Below are positions 1 to 7,047 of a stretch of 64,000 nucleotides of DNA, in pieces. Position 1 is the first letter of the stretch, and each line of letters starts with the position of its first letter. Below the pieces are notes generated by a model. That model saw only the letters and a program-made list of their open reading frames with translations, searched no databases and had not been told where the DNA came from. The position numbers were made by a program, and so were the translations under genes. The stretch is taken from positions 124,001 through 188,000 of the forward strand of contig NZ_JAJKFK010000008.1 in NCBI RefSeq assembly GCF_021653975.1, in the 5' to 3' direction. Origin of the DNA: Amycolatopsis sp. GM8 (GTDB lineage: Bacteria > Actinomycetota > Actinomycetes > Mycobacteriales > Pseudonocardiaceae).

Positions 1-975
1 CTGCCCGGGCTGCGGGTGCCGCTGGTGTGGTTCGCGGCGGCAGCCGGGCTCGGTCTCGCCGGCGCGGTCACGATGTGGAACCTGCCCATCGTCGCCGGCC
101 TGCTCCTCGCGATACCGCTGCTGATCCGGAAACTCCGGCGCCTGCCGCGCACCGGCGGTACGCGCGCGCGGGAACTGGTCCGCGAGTTCTGGGGTTACAG
201 CCTGCCGCGCGGCGCCTCCGCCGCCCTCGAGGTCACGCTGACCTGGGCCGACGTCCTGATCGTCGCCGCGCTCACCTCGCCGGCGCAGGCCGGGATCTAC
301 GCCACGGCGAGCCGGTTCGTCACCACCGGCACGATGGCCGAAGGCGCGCTGCGGGTCGCGATCGCCCCGAGGATCAGCCGGCTGCTCGCGACCGGCGACC
401 GCGCCGGCACGGCCGAGCTGTGCGGCGTCAGTACACAGTGGACAGTGTTGCTGTCGTGGCCGCTGTATCTCGGTCTCGCCGTGTCCTCGCCGATCGTGCT
501 CGGCATCTTCGGCCGCGAGTTCACCCAGGGCGCGGTCGCGCTGTCCATCCTGTCGGTCGCGATGCTCGCCGTGATGGCCGCCGGCAACAACCAGACGGTG
601 CTGCTGATGAGCGGCCGGACCGGCTGGCAGCTGGGGAACAAGGCGGCGGCGCTCGCGCTCAACCTCGCCCTGAACGCGGTGCTGACCCCGGGCCTGGGCA
701 TCACCGGCGCGGCGATGGCGTGGGCCGGGTCGGTCTTACTGGACGCCGGTCTCGCGCTCGCCGAGGTGCGATACGGGCTGCGGATCGCGGTTCCTCTCGG
801 CCGGGTGCTGCCCGCCATGCTCATCGCGGTCGTGAGCGTCCTGCCCACCGCGGTCGTGGTGTTGGGCCGTTCGGGTGTATCGATTTCCGCCTTTTGCGCA
901 ACGGTGCTGGTGGACGCCGCGTTGTTGTTGCTGATGGTGTATCCCCGCTGGAAACGTTCCCGCCGGGGGAGATAA
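1..975 (+). CDS. Polysaccharide flippase (MVF/MATE-like), 3' part
   Basis: The frame is open from the first base, so the gene starts upstream of the window; 324 residues are visible. The protein is a run of hydrophobic helices separated by short basic loops and ends in a basic tail (YPRWKRSRRGR). This resembles the C-terminal two thirds of Wzx/MurJ-type flippases, which move lipid-linked oligosaccharides across the membrane. Phrases such as an ALTSPAQAGIYATASRF loop and GLGITGAAMAWAG near the C-terminus are typical of the family. The likely role is export of a cell-surface or exopolysaccharide precursor. The substrate cannot be told, and the neighbours to the left are unseen. Confidence 0.75.
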   Translation: MPGLRVPLVWFAAAAGLGLAGAVTMWNLPIVAGLLLAIPLLIRKLRRLPRTGGTRARELVREFWGYSLPRGASAALEVTLTWADVLIVAALTSPAQAGIYATASRFVTTGTMAEGALRVAIAPRISRLLATGDRAGTAELCGVSTQWTVLLSWPLYLGLAVSSPIVLGIFGREFTQGAVALSILSVAMLAVMAAGNNQTVLLMSGRTGWQLGNKAAALALNLALNAVLTPGLGITGAAMAWAGSVLLDAGLALAEVRYGLRIAVPLGRVLPAMLIAVVSVLPTAVVVLGRSGVSISAFCATVLVDAALLLLMVYPRWKRSRRGR

Positions 976-1041
976 CCCGGACGGGGGAGAAAGTCGCGGA
1001 GTGTCGTCATGTCCCTGGGCGGGAGCCGGTCCAACCCTCGA

Positions 1042-1060
1042 ATTGCAGAGTGCATTGCAG
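1042..1060 (+). repeat. Tandem ATTGCAG half-sites upstream of LuxR gene
   Basis: ATTGCAG occurs at 1042-1048 and again at 1054-1060, a 12-base period, about 20 bases before the GTG start of the LuxR-type gene. Two same-strand copies roughly one helical turn apart could be an activator or autoregulatory site. This is pattern only; no known operator is recognised. Confidence 0.25.
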
Positions 1061-1081
1061 TCGTGACGGAGGGAGACCGCG

Positions 1082-2662
1082 GTGGTTCAGGCCGGGACGC
1101 CAGGCTCGGGCGCTGGTCTGCGCGAGGAGGTCCGGCGGATCGGTGAGGACCGCGACTGGACGGCGCTCGAAGCGTGGTGCGATCAGTTCTGGCCGGTACT
1201 GGACACTCCCGCCGTCAAGGAGGTCCTGGTCGTGCTCCGATCGGTACCGGAGCGCGAGCTGCTCGCCCGGCCACGGCTGATGATGTTCGTGGCCGTGGCG
1301 TACTACGCCGCGTTCTCCTCGGACGATGTCGAGCTCCGGCCGTTCGTCGAGCAGTACCTGGACTCGGCCACCCGGGTCGCGTCCACAATGGACGTGGCGC
1401 GGGAGGATTCGGCGACCACGCTCGTCGTCAGCGGTTCCGCGGCCCTGGTGTCCCTGCGCTACCGCGGGCAGTTCGCCGAATCGGTGGCGTTCGGCGAGCG
1501 GCTGGAGGCACGCCTGGCCCGGCTGCGATCGGGTCCGCGCGGCGGCTGGCTGCCGTTGCAGCAGGGGATCACGCACTCGCTGACCGGCGATTTCGAGCGG
1601 GCCGCCGGCGAGTATCGCCAGGCACATCAGCAGGCGAGCCTGCTGCAGGTGCCCGCCGCGGCGACGCTGCGAGCCGCGGCGGCGGCCAACCTGGCCATGA
1701 TCTCCGCGCACACCGGAAACGGCGCGACCGCTCGCGAGTGGCTCGGCGAACTGCGGTCGATCCCGTTGCCGGCGGGCTGGATCTCCCATCTGGTCGGGAT
1801 GGCCGGGGCCGTCGCGGAGGGCTGGGAAGCGCTCGACCGCTACGACTCCATGACGCTCGAGGAGATCCTGGAGATCACGGGCGACGGTACCGCGCCGGTC
1901 GAGATCTGGCCGTTCATCAACCCGCTCGCCTCCGCGCACGGGCTGTTGTGGGGTGATCCCGCCGCGTCGCTCGCGCACCTGGACACGGTCCGGTTCGACC
2001 ACGCGCGCCTGCTCACCGCGCAGGGAACCGCGCGCTGGGTGCTGCGACGGGCCCGGCTGGACCTGCTAATCGCGACCGGCCGGGCGAACCGTGCGCTCCG
2101 GTATCTCGGCGAAACGGGACAGCGGGTGCGCTGGCTCGCGGTGCCGGCGGCCCGGTTGCGGCTGTTGAGCGGAAAATACGCGGCCGCACGGACGCTGGCC
2201 GCCGACGGCGACTCGGCCGCGCCGCGCGACCGGCTGCAGTTGCTGCTCATCGGGGCAGTCGCCGCCGCGCGCCTCGGTCTGCGGGTGGAAGCCGTTGCGC
2301 GCGCACGGGAAGCGATGCGCGAGCGTTCTTCGGACGAGGTGCTGTCGCTCGCCCTGCTGAGCGAGGAACATCGCGACGAGATCTTCCGCCTGACCGACGT
2401 CCCGCTGACCGACATGGCGGCGGAAAGGCTGGCCGGCGTGCGCCCGGTGTTCCCCGAACGCGTCGAACTCGTCGAGCTGACCAATCGCGAGCAGGCCGTG
2501 CTCGGCAAGCTCGACGGCGACGGAACCGTCGCGGACATCGCGCGTGAACTCGTCGTGTCCGCCAGCACCGTGCGGACCCAAGTGCAGAGCCTGTACCGGA
2601 AACTCGGCGTGTCGACCCGGCAGGAAGCGGTGCTGCGCGCCTACGAACTCGGTCTGCTCTGA
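1082..2662 (+). CDS. LuxR-family transcriptional regulator (large, TPR-like)
   Basis: 526 residues from GTG at 1082, preceded by GGAGGGAG. The last 65 residues (from LTNREQAVLGKL) form a LuxR/GerE helix-turn-helix: an acidic-Arg start, the IARELVVSASTVRTQVQSLY recognition helix region, and a KLGVSTRQEAV end. The first 450 residues are Ala/Leu/Arg-rich amphipathic helices resembling the TPR-like sensor part of MalT/LAL regulators. No Walker A motif is visible, so it lacks the ATPase domain of full LAL proteins. A second LuxR-type gene follows 180 bases later and ends in the same YE(L/Y)GLL sequence, suggesting related regulators. The target genes are unknown; the secreted protein downstream is a candidate. 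Confidence 0.8.
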   Translation: MVQAGTPGSGAGLREEVRRIGEDRDWTALEAWCDQFWPVLDTPAVKEVLVVLRSVPERELLARPRLMMFVAVAYYAAFSSDDVELRPFVEQYLDSATRVASTMDVAREDSATTLVVSGSAALVSLRYRGQFAESVAFGERLEARLARLRSGPRGGWLPLQQGITHSLTGDFERAAGEYRQAHQQASLLQVPAAATLRAAAAANLAMISAHTGNGATAREWLGELRSIPLPAGWISHLVGMAGAVAEGWEALDRYDSMTLEEILEITGDGTAPVEIWPFINPLASAHGLLWGDPAASLAHLDTVRFDHARLLTAQGTARWVLRRARLDLLIATGRANRALRYLGETGQRVRWLAVPAARLRLLSGKYAAARTLAADGDSAAPRDRLQLLLIGAVAAARLGLRVEAVARAREAMRERSSDEVLSLALLSEEHRDEIFRLTDVPLTDMAAERLAGVRPVFPERVELVELTNREQAVLGKLDGDGTVADIARELVVSASTVRTQVQSLYRKLGVSTRQEAVLRAYELGLL

Positions 2663-2775
2663 CACTCGAACAGGCTGTAAATCATTGCTGCGAAGCCATT
2701 TCCGGACGGGCCCGGGATAGCCTGACCTCGATAGGCGCCGCGAGCATCCTTCAGGCCCGGCGGCCTTTCCCTTTC

Positions 2776-2795
2776 CAGCCGGGGAAATCCGGCTG
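2776..2795 (+). other. Leader hairpin upstream of second LuxR gene
   Basis: CAGCCGG at 2776-2782 pairs perfectly with CCGGCTG at 2789-2795 across a GGAAAT loop. It lies between the stop of the first LuxR gene and the start of the second (2843). No U-run follows, so it may be a weak terminator for the first gene or a structured 5' leader of the second. Confidence 0.35.
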
Positions 2796-2842
2796 TGGCT
2801 GAAATGCACGATGCCGTTCGCAGCTGAGGAGTTCCGGTATTC

Positions 2843-3448
2843 ATGAGTACGATCGCCGTGCCGGCATGTGAGGAGCCGGCGGTTGACGCGCCGACGATCC
2901 TGCGGGTCGCCCATTTCGGTCCGCCCGATCTGCTCGCCCGCGGCGCGGAGGCCGTGGTGCGGGGGGACCGCTGGCTGCACTGGCTGGGGCAGGAGCAGGA
3001 CCCGAAGTCGTGTCACCTCCTGGTCTCACGCACGGCGGTGGATGTCCTGATCGTGCGGCACGGCATGGATCCGGACGGGCGCGTGCTCGCCTCCCTGCGT
3101 GATTTCGTTTCCCCCTTCTCGACCGTCGTCCTCGGCGAACGGGACGCGATTTCCCCGGAGAACCTGCGGAGGGCGATTCACCTGTCCCGCGGGCAGGCGG
3201 TCCCCGCCGGTGTGGAAGCGCCGGGCCGCACCGCGCGGACGCTGGTCACGGCCGCGGAGCTGGAGGTGCTTTCGCTGGTGTCCGAAGGATTCCGGACCGA
3301 GGCGATCGCGGAACTCCTGCGCATCTCGCCCAACACCGTCAAGAAACGCGCCCAGCGGTTGTTCATGAAACTGCGGGTCCGCGACCGGGCACACGCAGTC
3401 GCGAAGGCCTACGAGTACGGGCTCCTCCCGCACGGGCCCGGCCGGTGA
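2843..3448 (+). CDS. LuxR-type response-regulator-like protein
   Basis: 201 residues from ATG 2843. The C-terminal 65 residues are a LuxR/GerE HTH (AELEVLSLVSEGF, then IAELLRISPNTVKKRAQRLF, then KLRVRDRAHAVAKAYEYGLL). The N-terminal 120 residues have an alternating beta/alpha pattern like a degenerate receiver domain (VDVLIVRHGMDPDG, FSTVVLGERDAISPENL), but I see no clear phospho-acceptor Asp with its partner acidic pair. It may be an atypical, phosphorylation-independent regulator. Its stop overlaps a GTG that opens the frame of the next gene, but the better start of that gene is further in. Likely co-transcribed with the secreted protein that follows. Confidence 0.75.
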   Translation: MSTIAVPACEEPAVDAPTILRVAHFGPPDLLARGAEAVVRGDRWLHWLGQEQDPKSCHLLVSRTAVDVLIVRHGMDPDGRVLASLRDFVSPFSTVVLGERDAISPENLRRAIHLSRGQAVPAGVEAPGRTARTLVTAAELEVLSLVSEGFRTEAIAELLRISPNTVKKRAQRLFMKLRVRDRAHAVAKAYEYGLLPHGPGR

Positions 3449-3489
3449 AACGACATCCGAGACGACGAGCAATGAGGAGATGTGTTCCG

Positions 3490-5841
3490 ATGAGACGCAC
3501 AGCGGCACTCCTGGCGGTTGCCCTGACGAGCCTGGGACTTGTCCTGGCACCACCGGCGCAGGCGGCCACCCCGGTCCGGGACGGTTCGACGTCGGGCAGG
3601 GCGGCGGCGTCCTGCTGGGAGGTCAAGCAGAACAATCCGTCCGGTAAGGACGGTGTCTACTGGCTGCAGACACCGAAACTCGTGGCACCGCAACAGTTCT
3701 ACTGCGACCAGACCACGGACGGCGGCGGCTGGGTGCTCGTCGGGCGTGGCCGGGAAGGCTGGAACTGGTATCACAACGGCCAGGGCACGGCCAAGCAGGT
3801 GCGCGAGAATCCCACCGGTCCGGCCGCGTTCAAGCCCGCCACACTGCCCGGTGAGACGATCGACGGGCTGCTCGACGGCGGGCGCACGGACGCGCTGCCG
3901 GACGGGATCCGCCTGCGCCGCGCCGCGAACCCCGCCGGCACCGGCTGGCAGGAGATCCGGCTGCACGTGGCGAGTGGTCCGGAATGGAGCTGGGCGTTCG
4001 ACGGTGGGCTCCGCCTGGCCAGCGTCACCCATACCGACGGGAAGACGTATCCGGGCGGGTACAGCCATGACTGGACCGCCAACGGCGACAACGGCGGCTA
4101 CCGGATCTTCACCTGGCCCTGGCCCAGCCACAACCGCCAGATGGGCTTCTCCTACGGCCAGGCCGTGACCGGCGGCTCGCAGGCCCCGGCGAACTACTGG
4201 TGGCAGTACAGCACCGAGCAGCACGCGATCCCGTTCAGTCAGGTGTTCATCCGGCCCAAGCTCACGAGCGCGGCGTTCCCGCCAATCGCCGACTCCGGCG
4301 CAGCGGCGTCCAGCGTCCGGCCGTTGATGCAGGCCAAGTCCACGCCGCTGCCGTGGGGTGTCACCGGGCTGGCGGGGCCCATCGCGGCGAACAACCCCAA
4401 TGACGAACGCAACATGGAGGTGGAGGACTTCGCCTTCATCGGGAACACCGCCTATGTCGGCGGCAAGTTCCAGTACGTCCAAAAAGGACAGAATCCGGCT
4501 CCGGGGGAGAAGGTCGAACAGTCCTATCTGGCCGCGTTCGATCTCAACAGCGGGGAATGGCGCCCGGACTTCCGGCCGAAGCTCAACGGGATGGTGTACT
4601 CACTGTCGAAGAGCCCGGACGGGAAGCTGCTCGTCGGCGGCCAGTTCACCAGCGTCAACGGGCAGCCGAACACCCAGTCACTGGCCGAACTCGACCCCGG
4701 CACCGGCGCGGTCGATCCGGGCTGGACCGCACATGTCAGCTACGGCACGGGTGTCTCCAATGTGCGGGCCATGGACCGGCAGGGTGACTGGCTCTACATC
4801 GCGGGACAGTTCAACCGGCTCTCCGGTGGTTCGGTCACCACGCCGCTCGTGCTCAGCGGCGCCGGCCGGGTCAACCTGAAGACCGGCGCCCCGGATCCGG
4901 CGTGGAAACCGCACTTCAACGGACCCGTCTACGACATGGACGCCAGTGACCACGGCGACCGGGTCTACTACGCCGGCCGGTTCACGGCCGTCAACGGCAC
5001 CGCGGTGACCGACCAGGCGGCCGTGTCCACCGCGAAGAACGCGCCATTGGTCACCGGGCTCAAGCCCTTCGTGTCGAACGACCCGACCTACCCGTACCAG
5101 CAGGCGGTCCTGGAGACCGGCGACAAGCTGTGGGTCGGCGGTTCACAGCACATCCTCGCCCAGTACGACCGGACCGACCTGACGTTGCTGAACAGCAACA
5201 TCGCCAAGCACGGCGGCGATTTCCAGGCGATCACCGAGATCAACGGGGTCGTTTACGCCGGCTGTCACTGCCTCAAGTACGTGTACAACGGCACGACCCG
5301 GTTCAGTCCCGAAGGCCCGGGCGACGCGTTCGGGGCGCCTGCCCCGGCGCCGGACGCGGCGAACGTCAACAAGATCAACTTCGTCGGCGCCTGGGACGCA
5401 CAGACCGGGGAGTACCTGCCGCAGTTCTACATCGCCGGGCTGAGCGGCCGGAACCACATGGGTGCCTGGGCGTTGCGCGGTGACCCCAACGGGTGCCTGT
5501 GGTTCGGCGGGGACTTCAACCGGGGTTCGTGGCAGGGGAGTGGTTACCAGTGGCTCGGTGGCTTCGGCAAGACCTGCGGCCGGGACACCACACCGCCGAC
5601 CAAGCCGGGCTGGCTCACGGCGAAGCGCGCCGATGATGGTGTCGTCCTGAACTGGGGCGGTGCCACCGACAGCACGGGCCACATCTACTACGAAGTCCTG
5701 CGCGACGACCGGGTGATCGCGACCATCGACGGCAAAACCTGGACCGACCACCAGCCCGAGGGCTCCGGCCGGTATTGGGTGCGTGCGATCGACATGACCG
5801 GCAACCGCTCCGCGTCCACCTCGGTGGCCACGGCGCATTGA
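3490..5841 (+). CDS. Secreted fibrinogen-like / beta-propeller / FnIII-like protein
   Basis: The frame opens at GTG 3445, but ATG 3490 is preferred because GAGGAG lies nine bases ahead and it gives a clean signal peptide (MRRTAALL..., hydrophobic core, cleavage after PPAQA). The mature protein begins with a fibrinogen-C-like module: SCWEVKQNNPSGKDGVYWL, then YCDQTTDGGGWVLVGRG, the actinobacterial YCDxxxxxGGGW signature. It continues with about 400 residues of repeated GKLLVGGQFTSVNG / YYAGRFTAVNG units, a delta-60-type beta-propeller. After CGRDTTPPTKPGW a fibronectin-III-like end follows. 783 residues. Probably an extracellular or wall-associated adhesion or glycan-binding protein; the ligand is unknown. 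Confidence 0.8.
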   Translation: MRRTAALLAVALTSLGLVLAPPAQAATPVRDGSTSGRAAASCWEVKQNNPSGKDGVYWLQTPKLVAPQQFYCDQTTDGGGWVLVGRGREGWNWYHNGQGTAKQVRENPTGPAAFKPATLPGETIDGLLDGGRTDALPDGIRLRRAANPAGTGWQEIRLHVASGPEWSWAFDGGLRLASVTHTDGKTYPGGYSHDWTANGDNGGYRIFTWPWPSHNRQMGFSYGQAVTGGSQAPANYWWQYSTEQHAIPFSQVFIRPKLTSAAFPPIADSGAAASSVRPLMQAKSTPLPWGVTGLAGPIAANNPNDERNMEVEDFAFIGNTAYVGGKFQYVQKGQNPAPGEKVEQSYLAAFDLNSGEWRPDFRPKLNGMVYSLSKSPDGKLLVGGQFTSVNGQPNTQSLAELDPGTGAVDPGWTAHVSYGTGVSNVRAMDRQGDWLYIAGQFNRLSGGSVTTPLVLSGAGRVNLKTGAPDPAWKPHFNGPVYDMDASDHGDRVYYAGRFTAVNGTAVTDQAAVSTAKNAPLVTGLKPFVSNDPTYPYQQAVLETGDKLWVGGSQHILAQYDRTDLTLLNSNIAKHGGDFQAITEINGVVYAGCHCLKYVYNGTTRFSPEGPGDAFGAPAPAPDAANVNKINFVGAWDAQTGEYLPQFYIAGLSGRNHMGAWALRGDPNGCLWFGGDFNRGSWQGSGYQWLGGFGKTCGRDTTPPTKPGWLTAKRADDGVVLNWGGATDSTGHIYYEVLRDDRVIATIDGKTWTDHQPEGSGRYWVRAIDMTGNRSASTSVATAH

Positions 5842-5847
5842 CCGGCC

Positions 5848-5877
5848 GGGGGCGGCGCGTGCCGATGCGCCGCCCCC
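5848..5877. terminator. Bidirectional hairpin terminator between convergent genes
   Basis: GGGGGCGGCGC at 5848-5858 and GCGCCGCCCCC at 5867-5877 form a perfect 11-bp stem with an 8-base loop. It lies in the 40-base gap between the stop of the secreted protein (+) and the stop of the NTF2-like gene (-). The position and strength fit a factor-independent, U-tract-poor actinobacterial terminator acting in both directions. It also marks the boundary between the surface-protein block and the catabolic block. Confidence 0.75.
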
Positions 5878-5881
5878 GCTG

Positions 5882-6307
5882 TCAGTACGTCGTCCGGGTG
5901 GCGACGCGCTCGGCGTTGTACTGCCACAGCACCGAATGGCGACGGTGGCTGATGCGCCAGCCGTCCTCGACGCGCACGAGATCGTCGAGGTAGCGGAGCC
6001 CACGGACCATGACGGGGCCGTCGGCCGTGACCAGCACCGCCGTCACGAGCGTGTCGGCGCACGCCGTGTCGCCGTCCACGGTGATCACCTGGCTCCCCGG
6101 CGTGTGCGATTTGTGTTCGAAACCGGTCTTGCCGAGCCCGCCCTCGGCCACGAACTTCGCCACGTCGAGGATCGTCTTCCCGTCGAAGAGCGACATGGTC
6201 GCGTCCGGGGTGAACGCCCGCAGGTACACCTCCGGGTCGCCGCGGTCGAAACCTGCCCAGTAGGCCATGCACGCGTCACGGATCTGCTGCCTGTCGAGCT
6301 CGGTCAT
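5882..6307 (-). CDS. SnoaL/NTF2-like protein
   Basis: 141 residues from ATG at 6307 (MTELDRQQIRD). The fold signature is the SnoaL-like cone: N-terminal helices with a CMAYWAGFDRGD segment, DPEVYLRAFTPDATMSLFDG, and a C-terminal strand set (VRGLRYLDDLVRVEDGWRISHRRHSVLW). Members are either small hydratases/isomerases acting on ring substrates or non-catalytic partners. The start codon overlaps the LivF stop (ATGA), so it is translationally coupled to the transporter and is the last gene of that operon. The second Liv operon in this window also carries an NTF2-like gene, suggesting a role tied to the imported compound. Confidence 0.75.
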   Translation of the reverse strand: MTELDRQQIRDACMAYWAGFDRGDPEVYLRAFTPDATMSLFDGKTILDVAKFVAEGGLGKTGFEHKSHTPGSQVITVDGDTACADTLVTAVLVTADGPVMVRGLRYLDDLVRVEDGWRISHRRHSVLWQYNAERVATRTTY

Positions 6308-7047
6308 CCCTGTTGCCCCGTGCCATCGCCCAGGTATTGCTCGACGATGTCGCTTTCGTCGATCTCGGCGGCTGGGCCGGCGTGCACGATCTCGCCCTGG
6401 CGCAGCACGTACGCGTAGGAAGCCAGCTGCAGCGCACGGCTGACGAACTGGTCGACGAGCAGGACCGCCGTTCCCCGCTGGTTGACCGACACGAGGAACT
6501 CGAAGATGGCATCCACGATCTTGGGTGCCAGCCCCAGGGAGGCTTCGTCGACCAGCAGCACCCGCGGCTGCACGACATAGGCTTGCGCCATCGCGAGCAT
6601 CTGCTGTTCGCCGCCGCTGAGCGTCCCGGCCAGTTGGGACATCCGGGACGCGAGCGCCGGGAACGCCTCGACGGCCAGTTCGACCGCCCGGCGTTCGTTG
6701 CCGCTCGGCGCTTGCAGTGCGAGGTTCTCGCGGACCGACAGCGACCGGAAGATGCCGCGACCCTCCGGGATGTAGCACAGTCCACGGCGTCGCCGGACAT
6801 GCGGCTTGAGCCCGGTGAGCGGTACACCCTCCATCGCGATCTTGCCGTCGCTCGCCTCGATGAACCCGGCGATCGTCTTCAGCAGGGTGGTCTTGCCGGC
6901 GCCGTTCGCCCCGAGTAGCGCGACCACTGAGGACGGTGGCACCCGCAGCGACACGCCACGCAGCACGGTCGCCTGTTCGTAGCCCGAACGCACGTCGGTC
7001 AACGCCAGTGCGGGTGGTTCGGTCTGCGGTTTCGTCTGCACGCTCAT
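6304..7047 (-). CDS. livF: Branched-chain-type ABC transporter ATPase (LivF)
   Basis: 247 residues from ATG 7047. Walker A GANGAGKTT lies at residues 46-54, then the LivF-typical CYIPEGRGIF, the signature LSGGEQQM, and Walker B VLLVDEASLGLAP. The family energises import of branched-chain amino acids, but in actinobacterial catabolic islands it often serves aromatic or organic acids. Its start overlaps the stop of the upstream fused permease/ATPase gene by ATGA, so the two subunits are made together. The upstream fusion provides the LivG domain, giving the usual LivF/LivG heterodimer. Confidence 0.9.
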   Translation of the reverse strand: MSVQTKPQTEPPALALTDVRSGYEQATVLRGVSLRVPPSSVVALLGANGAGKTTLLKTIAGFIEASDGKIAMEGVPLTGLKPHVRRRRGLCYIPEGRGIFRSLSVRENLALQAPSGNERRAVELAVEAFPALASRMSQLAGTLSGGEQQMLAMAQAYVVQPRVLLVDEASLGLAPKIVDAIFEFLVSVNQRGTAVLLVDQFVSRALQLASYAYVLRQGEIVHAGPAAEIDESDIVEQYLGDGTGQQG

